Shown: positions 9,643 through 17,518 of the stretch, piece after piece
Layout of the letters: each line of letters starts with the position of its first letter
Numbering within the stretch: the first letter of the stretch is position 1
From: Gammaproteobacteria bacterium
Lineage (GTDB): Bacteria > Pseudomonadota > Gammaproteobacteria > Competibacterales > Competibacteraceae
Reading direction: 5' to 3'
DNA length: 64,000 bases
NCBI GenBank assembly: GCA_024235035.1
Contig: JACKNE010000011.1
Location: forward strand, 146,661 to 210,660
Program-made: the position numbers and the translations under genes
The notes under the pieces: model-generated
What the model was told of the DNA's origin: nothing
The model's input: only the letters and a program-made list of their open reading frames with translations
The model's database searches: none

Positions 9643-10049
9643 TGAAACGCATCGTCATCTTCTTGAGCGTGGTGGGTATGGTTAGCGCATTCGTCCTGTA
9701 CGGCTTACTATCGAGTAATCCTTCGAACGATGTATTGCTCTACGTTCAGTGCCAAGACATCAGGGTGGGGCGTTTACGCATAACGCTGCTGGATGCTGAC
9801 AAGCAGCCTTTTCACGAACAGGATTTTCAATTGGCCAGCGCGTGTGATCAGGCTGGAATACCCATCGTAAAAGACGCACATATTCGTTGGTTGAATGTCG
9901 TCCTACAGCTCTATTCCGCAGATGGAAAGCTTCTTTCCAGTCAGACAGGTTCTCGCCAACAGAATGACATTCTGCTCGACGAAAACGGGTTTCATGTCGA
10001 TCTAAAGCTGCATGGTGAACCGCCCCGCATCGCTTTCCATACGCTTTAA
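9639..10049 (+). CDS. Small membrane-anchored protein of unknown function
   Basis: The 136-residue product has one N-terminal hydrophobic helix (RIVIFLSVVGMVSAFVLYGL, residues 4-23), then about 110 residues of mixed strands that would face the periplasm. It contains two cysteines (VQCQDI and ASACDQ) that could form a disulfide. The start overlaps the upstream stop by four bases, so both proteins are probably made together and may interact. No family is recognised. An immunity or periplasmic partner role is conceivable but not shown by the sequence. Confidence 0.7.
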   Translation: MMKRIVIFLSVVGMVSAFVLYGLLSSNPSNDVLLYVQCQDIRVGRLRITLLDADKQPFHEQDFQLASACDQAGIPIVKDAHIRWLNVVLQLYSADGKLLSSQTGSRQQNDILLDENGFHVDLKLHGEPPRIAFHTL

Positions 10050-10080
10050 CCGGAAATGCGTAGCGCGGAACGCCGGCCAT

Positions 10081-10899
10081 TCACCCCACTGGATTGGCGA
10101 CGGCAGGAATAGCGGCGAATTCCACGCCGATTTCGAGCAACGCCGCCTTGCCGCGTACGGTCAGGTCAGTCATGAAATGAAACTGCTGACGGGGGTCGAT
10201 GGGATAGGCTTTGAGGCGGTAGTGAGTAGCAAAGGGTTTCTCCAACACGATCACGTTGATGGGCCGTTCGATTTGCAGAAACGGGCTGGTCAAAGCCACG
10301 TCGCGGAGCACTTGCAGCACTGAGACGGCATTATGGCAGGGATGGAGATAGAAATCGGCTACGCACAATAGGTATTGGCTACCATCGTTGGCGTTCAAGA
10401 CAGCCTGATTCCAGATCTGCAAATGCGGGATATAGGCGACGGTATCATCGGGCGTGACGATCTCCACGGTGCGCAGGCGAATGGCGCGCACTTCACCGTA
10501 AGTGCCATCGACCTCGATCCAATCGCCGGGTCGGTAGGGTATTTCGTAGGACGCCACGATGCCGGCGATTAGACTGCTGACATAATCCTTGGAGGCAAAA
10601 CCAACTGCTAGACCCAATGCTCCCAGCAAACCGATCAGATTCTCCAAAGTCGGTTCGATCACGCGCTGGAGAATCAGCAGGATGGCGGTTGCAATCACAC
10701 AGAGCCGGAGGAGCGGCACCGAGGCAAGCAGGTGCAGACGATTTCGGCCAGACAACTTGCCGGCCATGATCGGCAGGAAATGTTGTGTCAGAATGATGCC
10801 CAACCAAGCGCCGGCCACGATCAAAACAATCTGCACCATGGCGGTCTCGGTGAGGCTGTTCAACAGTGCGGCGAAATTTCCAGCTTGATCGCTGCTCAT
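10081..10899 (-). CDS. MscS-family small-conductance mechanosensitive channel
   Basis: The 272-residue protein has helices at about 22-45 and 58-85 and a pore-lining helix rich in Gly and Ala (LIGLLGALGLAVGFASKDYV, about 87-106). The MscS beta-domain signature follows: IPYRPGDWIEVDGTYGEV, then TPDDTVAYIPHLQIWN. Such channels open under membrane tension and release solutes on osmotic downshift. The SD AGGAG overlaps the stop of the upstream 410-residue gene, indicating co-translation. It is slightly shorter than E. coli MscS (286 residues). Confidence 0.9.
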   Translation of the reverse strand: MSSDQAGNFAALLNSLTETAMVQIVLIVAGAWLGIILTQHFLPIMAGKLSGRNRLHLLASVPLLRLCVIATAILLILQRVIEPTLENLIGLLGALGLAVGFASKDYVSSLIAGIVASYEIPYRPGDWIEVDGTYGEVRAIRLRTVEIVTPDDTVAYIPHLQIWNQAVLNANDGSQYLLCVADFYLHPCHNAVSVLQVLRDVALTSPFLQIERPINVIVLEKPFATHYRLKAYPIDPRQQFHFMTDLTVRGKAALLEIGVEFAAIPAVANPVG

Positions 10900-10908
10900 G
10901 ACCGGCTC

Positions 10909-12141
10909 CTAGAAATCGTCAGTCAGATAGCCTTCGCTTTTCAAAAAAGATCGTACTACGGGATAACCCAGCGGCGAGACGCGCCAGAAACCGTCATGCT
11001 GCTGTTCCACCAAACCGGCGGTTTCCAGGCAAGATAGCATCGTCAGACCAGGAGGGTAGGATAAAGGCAGCAGTTGTGATAGCCATTCAGCCAGCAGGCC
11101 ATTGTGTAGCAGCAAGGTATGTAGGACGAAGGCATGTTCGCGCAGTAGGCCGGTTGTTGGCATTGGTCGCTTGAGTCGGCGCCACGGTGTCACCCAAAGC
11201 GTCATTGGCTGTTCAGTGGATTCTTTGGGCGTTTTAGGGTCTGCGGATGGTTCGTCGGGAATCGTGCGCAGGCTGGCGCGCCAAGCCATATGGGCGATGC
11301 CGGGAATACCTGTGCTGTAAGCCGCCAGTTGTCGCAAAAAGTCACTGATGTCGCTTGATTCATTCTGGGTATTTTCCGGCGGTGGCAGCACATAATCACC
11401 ATTATCGGCCTGGCGAAAGACCAAATGATCCATGCTCGATCCGTCGGCGAGACTCTGGAACCAACGCGCCAAGCGGCGCCAGTCAAAACTCTGGAGAGTG
11501 AGCGCAGGCGGCATTGCGCCGGACCAAGCCCGGCGCAGAAACGCCCAAGCCCAACTATCGCAGCCGATGACACCACGTCCCAGCGCACCGGAACAGGCTT
11601 GATCCAGCAAACGCCGCACCAGAGCCAACCCATGGGCATGCCGCAAATAGCAGCGTTCCAGATCAGGCAACACCCAGGGCGCCGAGTCTGCCGACCAGCT
11701 CGCGATCCAGTCGGTTTCCCGCTCGAGAATTTGGTTCGCCGTCGGGGGATGCAGAACCCGCCATTCGCGCATCCCAGCCCATGCTTGCAGAACAGCCGTA
11801 TGAATCCCGTGCGGGGAGTCGATCACGAATACTACGGGTTGATCTGGGTGCGCTTTATCCAACCAAGCAGCGAGCGCCTCGTTCAGCGCCAGTGCGGCAG
11901 GTCCGCCGTCCAGTGGAGGGGCGATTTGTTCCAATAAAGCGTCCGGAATGGATTGCAGCTCCGCTTCGGTTTTCAGGGGCGTTTCCGGCGCTGGCGTTTC
12001 GGTGCGCAAGCGTTGCCAGAAGGCGCTCAATCCGGTTCTGACCGTATGTTCCATCGTCACGGCTGGGGGGCGATAGTCGGCGCTGGCGACATACTGCCAA
12101 AGTGAGGGAATGTCCGGGTCAGCAGGAGGAGTGGAGGTCAT
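10909..12141 (-). CDS. Unrecognised soluble 410-residue protein coupled to an MscS channel
   Basis: No family is recognised. The protein is soluble and tryptophan-rich. A central segment (PVVFVIDSPHGIHTAVLQAW, about 99-118) looks like a beta strand followed by a helix as in NTPase folds, but no GxxxxGK P-loop is present. The C-terminal 90 residues (MLSCLETAGLVEQQHDGFWR) resemble a winged helix. The stop lies nine bases before the mscS start, and the mscS ribosome-binding site overlaps that stop, so the two are one operon. A cytoplasmic partner or regulator of the channel is my inference only. Confidence 0.75.
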   Translation of the reverse strand: MTSTPPADPDIPSLWQYVASADYRPPAVTMEHTVRTGLSAFWQRLRTETPAPETPLKTEAELQSIPDALLEQIAPPLDGGPAALALNEALAAWLDKAHPDQPVVFVIDSPHGIHTAVLQAWAGMREWRVLHPPTANQILERETDWIASWSADSAPWVLPDLERCYLRHAHGLALVRRLLDQACSGALGRGVIGCDSWAWAFLRRAWSGAMPPALTLQSFDWRRLARWFQSLADGSSMDHLVFRQADNGDYVLPPPENTQNESSDISDFLRQLAAYSTGIPGIAHMAWRASLRTIPDEPSADPKTPKESTEQPMTLWVTPWRRLKRPMPTTGLLREHAFVLHTLLLHNGLLAEWLSQLLPLSYPPGLTMLSCLETAGLVEQQHDGFWRVSPLGYPVVRSFLKSEGYLTDDF

Positions 12142-12552
12142 ACTCGCAGCAAAGCATTTTTAGCGACGGCAGACAATAAGAATGATCAAAGGCGGGTTGG
12201 GTTGGCGACGGATGATCATATCAAGCCTGACGATCCGACTCTATGACGGAAATCGGGCAGGCCAAGCCCACCTGACCTGTCAGCGGATTAGACTTTCTAC
12301 ACGGTCAAGACAGCATGGTGGGCCTCCTATTCCGTCAGAGCAGTCAATAGTCGGAGTTGTCGCTCCTGAAACATCCAATAGTGCAGGGGGTAAATGAACA
12401 TTTGTTGCCAAGATAAAACATTGTGACTACGATAGATAGCCTAAATGTAACTCTCCTGCCAGCCCTGTTACTCAGGGTGTTGGGCCTGGTAAGATGAGGA
12501 ACGAATCTCAATCGAGAGGTTGCAATCTGCCGTATAACATAACCAGCGTGGA
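12142..12552. other. Gene-poor stretch upstream of the repeat-bounded modules
   Basis: About 410 bp with only short overlapping frames that lack ribosome-binding sites and resemble no family. It includes the promoter region of the leftward gene at 12141. I see no RNA gene or terminator. It may be eroded DNA belonging to the accessory zone that follows. Confidence 0.4.
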
Positions 12553-12620
12553 GCCCGGTAGGTCGGGCAAAAGCACCGCGTTGCCCGACGGGTTCAGCCA
12601 AGAGGAATGCTTGTCGGGCA
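12553..12620 (+). repeat. Dispersed inverted-repeat element, copy 1
   Basis: This is the first of four related elements in 2.5 kb. The core is a hairpin with arms GTCGGGCAA and TTGCCCGAC around AAGCACCGCG, preceded by GCCCGGTAG and followed by GGTTCA. A tail (CTTGTCGGGCA, ending at 12620) is shared with copy 4. It lies directly before the decayed DUF4160 gene. Confidence 0.8.
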
Positions 12621-12641
12621 GAAAAGCGGTCAGGTGAAGAG

Positions 12642-12931
12642 ATGCCATCAATATCGATGTCTTACGGTCTAATCATCTATAGGTACTTCATGGACAACAA
12701 GCAGCACAAATTGCCCTACATCCATGTCAAGTACCAAGATGGTGAGGTAATTGTGCAAATCCCCGAAGGCACGGTGCTCGAAGGCAGTATCCAAATTCAA
12801 AAATGAAATTGCTCCAAGCGTGGGTTGAATTGCATAAAGAGGAACTCATGGCAAACTGGGAGCTGACCGTTTCTGGCGAACAACCATACAAAATCGATAG
12901 CTTGCGATGGGACTGTTATCTGGCCGCATGA
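12642..12931 (+). pseudogene. Frameshifted DUF4160-family gene
   Basis: An ATG at 12642 opens a 54-codon frame (MPSISMSYGLIIYRYFMDNK, then HKLPYIHVKYQDGEV) matching the N-terminal two thirds of DUF4160 proteins; it stops at 12806. The rest of the domain (MKLLQAWVELHKEELMANWE, then SGEQPYKI) continues from 12803 in another frame to 12931. A single-base indel near 12800 therefore splits the gene. DUF4160 proteins usually sit beside DUF2442 proteins in toxin-antitoxin-like pairs. AGG lies upstream of the ATG. Translation of both halves as separate peptides is possible but unlikely to be functional. Confidence 0.75.
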
Positions 12932-12995
12932 GCAAGACATCTGTCCGGACACTCTGTATCTGGATTCAATGAAAAATGCTGAACAAGCCCGGTAG
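12906..12995 (+). pseudogene. Remnant of a DUF2442-family gene (C-terminal end)
   Basis: From 12906 the frame reads DGTVIWPHEQDICPDTLYLD and then SMKNAEQAR, the usual C-terminus of DUF2442 proteins, which typically follow DUF4160 genes. The N-terminal half is absent: the DUF4160 coding sequence runs straight into the DUF2442 tail, so a deletion removed the junction. The stop TAG at 12993 lies inside repeat copy 2. This is a fossil of a two-gene module. Confidence 0.65.
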
Positions 12996-13030
12996 TCGGG
13001 CAAAAGCGCCGCATTGCCCGATGAGTTCAC
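12987..13030 (+). repeat. Dispersed inverted-repeat element, copy 2
   Basis: The copy has perfect 8-base arms TCGGGCAA and TTGCCCGA around AAGCGCCGCA, preceded by GCCCGGTAG and followed by TGAGTTCA. It has the same orientation as the other three copies, and its 5' end supplies the stop codon of the DUF2442 remnant. Confidence 0.85.
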
Positions 13031-13060
13031 TAACCGTGGGCTAAGAATAGGTAGTATTCT

Positions 13061-13360
13061 GTGTATATTGTGATTTTCAGAGCAGAAATTGCGGAGCTGG
13101 ACGAGGAATATTTCTCATTGGCTCCAAATTTGCGAGAGGTAGCCATTCATGAGTTCGGTTGCGTGGAATTCCATGCTGTTTCGGAAAATGGATTTGAAGT
13201 TGCCCTGTCATACTGGAATTCACAAGACGATATTCGCAAGTGGCGCGAGCACAGCTTGCATAAATACGCTCAGAGTTTAGGTTACAAGAAGTGGTATTCT
13301 GCGGTTAGGGTCGAGATCACCGAATTGTTGCATGGTTACTCAAATAAACAACATCTCTAG
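13061..13360 (+). CDS. Antibiotic biosynthesis monooxygenase-like (ABM fold) small protein
   Basis: The 99-residue product has the ferredoxin-like ABM pattern: an N-terminal strand (MYIVIFRAEI), a helix, and then the segment VALSYWNSQDDIRKWREH followed by the helix SLHKYAQSLGYKKWYSAVRV. ABM proteins are small dimeric enzymes or sensors acting on diverse organic substrates, so no substrate can be named. The start is GTG at 13061 with AGG nine bases upstream. It sits between repeat copies 2 and 3, so it is part of the modular accessory zone. Confidence 0.75.
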   Translation: MYIVIFRAEIAELDEEYFSLAPNLREVAIHEFGCVEFHAVSENGFEVALSYWNSQDDIRKWREHSLHKYAQSLGYKKWYSAVRVEITELLHGYSNKQHL

Positions 13361-13404
13361 CCCGTTAGCCGTCATGGGAAACGCCGGAAGTCTGCGTAGC
13401 GCCA

Positions 13405-13785
13405 ATGATTGAGTTCTTACTTGAGTTGCTTGGGGAATTCTTGCTCCAAGTTCTTGGCGAAGCGCTCGTTGAACTCGGGCTTCACTCTCTCGCGGAGCCC
13501 TTCCGAAGGCCGCCGAATCCCTGGCTCGCGGCTCTGGGCTATGGGTTGTTCGGTGCGCTGATCGGTGGCCTGAGCCTCCTGATCATTCCACATCACCTCA
13601 TATCGGCTGGGTTCTCGCGCATCGTCAACCTCGTGCTTACGCCTGTCGCGGTAGGGGTCTGCATGGCATGCTTTGGCGCATGGCGTGCGCGACGCGGCGA
13701 CAGAGTGTTGCGGATTGACCGCTTCTCCTACGGTTACCTCTTTGCGCTGGCGCTGGCGCTGGTTCGGTTCACCTGCGCGGCATGA
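13405..13785 (+). CDS. Small integral membrane protein of unknown function
   Basis: This is a 126-residue protein with an amphipathic leucine-rich N-terminus (MIEFLLELLGEFLLQVLGEA) and about three hydrophobic helices: LAALGYGLFGALIGGLSLLI, IVNLVLTPVAVGVCMACFGA and YGYLFALALALVRFTC. No catalytic motif is visible. It lies 44 bp after the ABM-like gene and 22 bp before repeat copy 3. The function is unknown. Confidence 0.65.
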   Translation: MIEFLLELLGEFLLQVLGEALVELGLHSLAEPFRRPPNPWLAALGYGLFGALIGGLSLLIIPHHLISAGFSRIVNLVLTPVAVGVCMACFGAWRARRGDRVLRIDRFSYGYLFALALALVRFTCAA

Positions 13786-13807
13786 CGGCTTACCCCTCGC
13801 TCAAGAA

Positions 13808-13850
13808 CCTGGTCGGTCCGGCAAAAGCGCCGCCTTGCCTGACGGATTCA
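13808..13850 (+). repeat. Dispersed inverted-repeat element, copy 3
   Basis: The copy reads CCTGGTCGGTCCGGCAAAAG followed by CGCCGCCTTGCCTGACGG and ATTCA. The arms have diverged slightly (CCGGCAA against TTGCCTG) but it is clearly the same element in the same orientation. It separates the membrane-protein module from the DUF4325 module. Confidence 0.8.
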
Positions 13851-13866
13851 CTGGCTCGGCTTCTTG

Positions 13867-13917
13867 TCCTTTAAGAAACATTTCTTTATCCTTTAAGAAA
13901 ACGATTTCCTTAAAGGA
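13867..13917 (+). promoter_or_regulatory. Probable operator: repeated TCCTTTAAG boxes and palindrome before the DUF4325 regulator gene
   Basis: TCCTTTAAG occurs at 13867-13875 and 13889-13897, 22 bp apart (two helical turns). Its exact reverse complement CTTAAAGGA lies at 13909-13917. The second and third boxes form a perfect 9-bp inverted repeat with an 11-base spacer, and the last box contains the AAAGGA ribosome-binding site of the gene at 13924. The gene product has an N-terminal winged helix, so autoregulation is a reasonable inference. Confidence 0.65.
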
Positions 13918-13923
13918 TAGCGT

Positions 13924-14967
13924 ATGAGCAATAAAGAACGCGGTGAACAGATTCGCCGCCAAATCGTTAGGGACGTCAGGCACCATCCCATCGATATTGC
14001 AAAACATATCGCCACTATCTTCTCGATCAGCCCTCAAGCGGTTAACAGTCACATAAAACGCCTGGAAACGGAAGGCTGGTTAAAATCGAGCGGCGTCGGT
14101 AAAGGAAAAAGGTATTTTCTTGGCGACTTAAGAGAATACAAATCGCTATTTCCTCTGACCGAAGACTTTGCAGAGGACAGCATCTGGCGGAATCACTACG
14201 CTTTCGTACTCGACGGGTTGCCCGAAAACATTGTTGACATATGCCATTATGGTTTTACCGAAATGGTCAATAACGTTATTGACCACTCGGGCGGAGCAAA
14301 AATTTATCTATCCGCTACACGGGATAAAGAAAAAATAGTCATGGTTGTAGTCGATAATGGTGAAGGTATATTCAAAAAAATTAAGCGGTTGTGTAACTTG
14401 AGCGACGAGCGGCAAGCCCTCTTCGAATTGTCTAAAGGCAAGTTGACCACTGACCCCGACAACCATACCGGCGAAGGCATCTTCTTTACATCCAGAGTGT
14501 TCGATGAGTTCGAAATCCAATCGTGCGGAATCCAGTTTAGCCACGATGACACGTTCGATTTCGATTTCATTCTTGAGTCGCCTATTTCCAGAGAGGAAGA
14601 CGGTACGACAGTCTATATGCTCATCAAGCGAGATTCGGCGCGACAGATGCAATCGGTGTTCGACGACTATGCTGGACCTGACAAATTTCAATTCAACAAA
14701 ACGGTCATTCCTGTGCGCTTGGCTCAATACGGCAATGAAAAACTGATCTCCAGATCGCAGGCGAAACGGTTGCTGGCACGTGTGGAACGCTTTCATTATG
14801 TGATTTTCGACTTTGAAGGCGTGTCGGCTATCGGCCAAGCTTTTGCCGATGAAATCTTCCGTGTCTATGCAAAAGCCCATCCAGAGATAACATTGCTGCC
14901 CGATAAAATGGAACCCAACGTTGAGAAGATGGTTTCTAGAGCGATTGCGTCGAGATCAGCAAATTAA
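13924..14967 (+). CDS. Winged-helix / GHKL-ATPase / DUF4325 three-domain regulator
   Basis: The 347-residue protein joins three parts. Residues 1-75 form a winged helix (ISPQAVNSHIKRLETEGWLK). Residues 90-235 form a GHKL ATPase with N-box FTEMVNNVIDHSGG, G1 box VDNGEGIF and G2 box HTGEGIFF. Residues 265-330 form a DUF4325 STAS-like domain (YVIFDFEGVSAIGQAFADEI). GHKL-STAS proteins resemble anti-sigma kinase/antagonist pairs fused in one chain, here with its own DNA-binding domain. Function is not established. The gene is bracketed by repeat copies 3 and 4 and has a palindrome over its ribosome-binding site. Confidence 0.85.
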   Translation: MSNKERGEQIRRQIVRDVRHHPIDIAKHIATIFSISPQAVNSHIKRLETEGWLKSSGVGKGKRYFLGDLREYKSLFPLTEDFAEDSIWRNHYAFVLDGLPENIVDICHYGFTEMVNNVIDHSGGAKIYLSATRDKEKIVMVVVDNGEGIFKKIKRLCNLSDERQALFELSKGKLTTDPDNHTGEGIFFTSRVFDEFEIQSCGIQFSHDDTFDFDFILESPISREEDGTTVYMLIKRDSARQMQSVFDDYAGPDKFQFNKTVIPVRLAQYGNEKLISRSQAKRLLARVERFHYVIFDFEGVSAIGQAFADEIFRVYAKAHPEITLLPDKMEPNVEKMVSRAIASRSAN

Positions 14968-14982
14968 CTCGTCAGTCAGGTA

Positions 14983-15050
14983 GCCCGGTCGGTCCAGCAA
15001 AAGCGCCGCCTTGCCCGACAGATTCATCCGAAGGGCGCGCTTGTCAGGCA
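14983..15050 (+). repeat. Dispersed inverted-repeat element, copy 4
   Basis: The copy reads GCCCGGTCGGTCCAGCAAAA, then GCGCCGCCTTGCCCGACAG and ATTCA, with the tail CTTGTCAGGCA ending at 15050 as in copy 1. It overlaps the last codons of atpG (stop at 15044-15046), so the element marks the exact border between the accessory modules and the ATPase operon. Confidence 0.8.
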
Positions 15051-15961
15051 TTCTTCGCCGCCTCGAACCCAGCGATCACATCCAGCAATTCAGCCGTAAT
15101 CGCTTCCTGACGTTGCTGGCGGTAGACCCCGTTCAGTTCCGCCAGCCGCTCGGTGATATTGCGTTCAGCCGCTTGCATGGCTAACAAACGACTGGCGTGT
15201 TCACTAGCCAGTGACTCAGCGCAGGCCCGGAACAACTCCACGAACAGCCATTCTTGCAACCATGCCGCCAACAACTCGGTCCGGTCCGCGGCATGGCCGG
15301 GCAGGGAACGCCTGGCTGGAAGGGCCTCATGATCCAAGCCATCAGGATCGGGATCGAGCGGCAACAACCGCGCCTGGGTAGGCTCATGGCTATCAGCGCC
15401 GCGATGACGGTTATAAAACAACAAAATCTCGGTTACGCCCGCCGTCCGCCATTGTTCCAACACCGGCAATAATTGGCGCATGATTTGTTGGATCGCGCTG
15501 GCTGCGCTCGGCGTGTAGAATGATTGCTCGGGCGGCAAGCCCTGCTCCTCCAACGCTGCTGCCTGCCGGACACCAACCGCCAATATCCGCCACCGACGCG
15601 CTTCCAAGCGATTGTGCAGAGTCGAAGCCACTTGTTCGGCCAACACCTCGTTGAAACGACCACACAGCCCATGATCGGAACCGAATACCACCGCGCCAAT
15701 CGCCGACGGATGACCAGCGACAGATGGAGTTTCCAGGGTAGCATTCGATAACACCATGCTCTGCGCCCGCACTTCCGCTGCCTGTTCACGCAATAGCGCC
15801 GCCAAACCTTGCCGCACGGTGCGATCATAATCCGCGAGCGCAGTGACCGCTCGATCGTACTGGTGAATGCTGACCGCCGCCAACGCCTTCATGGTGCGCA
15901 CGATAGAACGCAATTCCTCGGTCGTGGCCAGGGTGTGGCGTAGCGCTTCCAGCGTGAGCAT
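15044..15961 (-). CDS. atpG: N-ATPase subunit gamma
   Basis: The 305-residue protein has the two long coiled-coil helices of gamma subunits: the N-terminal (MLTLEALRHTLATTEELRSI) and C-terminal (NITERLAELNGVYRQQRQEA) ends that form the central stalk. Between them is the Rossmann-like domain with GAVVFGSDHGLCGRFNE. It is the last gene of the operon, 17 bp after atpA, with GGGAAGGG before the ATG. The N-type gamma is more divergent than the ordinary F-type. Confidence 0.9.
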   Translation of the reverse strand: MLTLEALRHTLATTEELRSIVRTMKALAAVSIHQYDRAVTALADYDRTVRQGLAALLREQAAEVRAQSMVLSNATLETPSVAGHPSAIGAVVFGSDHGLCGRFNEVLAEQVASTLHNRLEARRWRILAVGVRQAAALEEQGLPPEQSFYTPSAASAIQQIMRQLLPVLEQWRTAGVTEILLFYNRHRGADSHEPTQARLLPLDPDPDGLDHEALPARRSLPGHAADRTELLAAWLQEWLFVELFRACAESLASEHASRLLAMQAAERNITERLAELNGVYRQQRQEAITAELLDVIAGFEAAKNA

Positions 15962-15978
15962 CGTGCGGGCCCTTCCCG

Positions 15979-17517
15979 CTAACCCTCTCCCAGCGGGAGA
16001 GAGGCTTGCATGGTCGCGTCAGAGGCAAAACCAGCGACCACGACCCGCACCACGGCGAGTAAGGTATCTCGGTCCGCAGCGCTCAGTAGCGATCCTGAGA
16101 CGATGCGTGAACCGATTTCAGGACAACGGGCCACCACCTGCGTACGTACGGTCTGTTCCGCTGCTGCGATCTGTTCCAATGGGATCGGATCGAAGACGCC
16201 TTCGGTGACTGCCAGCAATACGGCCACTTGTTCGGCGACCGGCAAAGGCTGGTATGGTGGTTGTTTCAACACCTCCCGCACCCGACGCCCACGCTCGATG
16301 GTTCGACGGGTCGCTTCATCCAGTCGGGTGCCAAAGCGCGCGAAGGTTTCCAGCTCCTCGAACTGTGCATAAGCCAAGCGCAATTCGGCGGCAATGGCTC
16401 GATAGGCGGGTAGTTGGGTCTTGCCACCCACCCGTGACACCGATTGACCGACATCGACCGCTGGCAAGATGCCTTTTCGGGCCAGTTCCGGTGACAAGAC
16501 AATCTGCCCGTCGGTAATCGAGATCAGATTGGTCGGGATGTAGGCTGACAGGTTTTGCGCCTCGGTTTCGACGATCGGCAACGCCGACAGCGAGCCGCCA
16601 CCCTGCTCTGGGCGCAAATGCGTCGCCCGCTCCAACAACCGTGAGTGCAGATAGAAAATATCGCCGGGATAGGCTTCTCGACCGGGGGGGCGGCGCAACA
16701 ACAGCGACAATTCCCGATAGGCTTGGGCATGGCGGGTCAAGTCATCGTAGATGATCAACACATCATGACCCCGAGCCATGAACCACTCCGCCATGCTGGT
16801 GGCGGCATAAGGCGTCAGAACTTGCAGACCGGGCGGATCTTCACCGGCGGCCACCACCAGGAAGGTGTAGCGCAATGCGCCGCGCCGACGCAGGTCATCG
16901 ATCACTCGCGCTACGGCGGCGCCGCGCTGGCCGATGCCGCAATAAACACAGATGACATTCTGATCAGCCTGGTTGAGAATCGTGTCGATCGCCAGCGCGG
17001 TTTTGCCGGTTTGGCGATCGCCAAGGATCAATTCTCGCTGGCCACGCCCGATGGGAATTGCCGCATCGATAACCTTGATACCGGTCGCCAGCGGGATGCT
17101 GACCGGGGCGCGTTGCATGATCGCCGGAGCCGGGCGTTCCAGCGGTGACCGCTCGGCGGTGAGCAACGGGCCGGCTTCGTCCAGCGGCTCGCCTAAGGCA
17201 TTGACGACCCGCCCCAATAGTTCGAAGCCCACTGGGGTGTCCACCACTCGCCCGACACGCTCGACGGGATCACCGGCCTTGAGAGCGTTACTATCGCTGA
17301 GCAACACCACCCCGACTTCCTTGGGGTCCAGGTTGAAGGCGATACCGAGAACTCGGTTGGGGAAACGCACCAACTCCATGGACTCCACCCCTGGCAGGCC
17401 ACTGACTCGGGCGATGCCTTGGCCGACCTGTTCCACGACCCCGGTTTCCACGGCTGCCAGGGTAGGACGATAGGCAGCCAACGCAGCGTCAAACGAGGCG
17501 AACAAGTCGAGATTCAA
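15979..17517 (-). CDS. atpA: N-ATPase subunit alpha
   Basis: The 512-residue subunit carries the Walker A motif GDRQTGKTALAIDTI, the Walker B region DVLIIYDDLTRHA and the signature LRRPPGREAYPGDIFYLHSR. It is one of three non-catalytic nucleotide-binding subunits of the F1 head. The start is TTG at 17517, one base after the atpF stop, with GGTGA upstream. The N-terminal crown region is shorter than in E. coli AtpA, consistent with the N-type set. Spacing to atpG is 17 bp. Confidence 0.95.
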   Translation of the reverse strand: MNLDLFASFDAALAAYRPTLAAVETGVVEQVGQGIARVSGLPGVESMELVRFPNRVLGIAFNLDPKEVGVVLLSDSNALKAGDPVERVGRVVDTPVGFELLGRVVNALGEPLDEAGPLLTAERSPLERPAPAIMQRAPVSIPLATGIKVIDAAIPIGRGQRELILGDRQTGKTALAIDTILNQADQNVICVYCGIGQRGAAVARVIDDLRRRGALRYTFLVVAAGEDPPGLQVLTPYAATSMAEWFMARGHDVLIIYDDLTRHAQAYRELSLLLRRPPGREAYPGDIFYLHSRLLERATHLRPEQGGGSLSALPIVETEAQNLSAYIPTNLISITDGQIVLSPELARKGILPAVDVGQSVSRVGGKTQLPAYRAIAAELRLAYAQFEELETFARFGTRLDEATRRTIERGRRVREVLKQPPYQPLPVAEQVAVLLAVTEGVFDPIPLEQIAAAEQTVRTQVVARCPEIGSRIVSGSLLSAADRDTLLAVVRVVVAGFASDATMQASLPLGEG

Positions 17518-17518
17518 A

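Noticed and set aside
12182..12397. A 71-codon plus-strand frame
   Set aside because: No ribosome-binding site, no recognisable family, and surrounding frames are equally open; treated as non-coding.
12553..15050. The four hairpin repeats as integron attC sites
   Set aside because: They separate gene modules as attC sites would, but they lack RYYYAAC/GTTRRRY cores, so they belong to a different repeat family.
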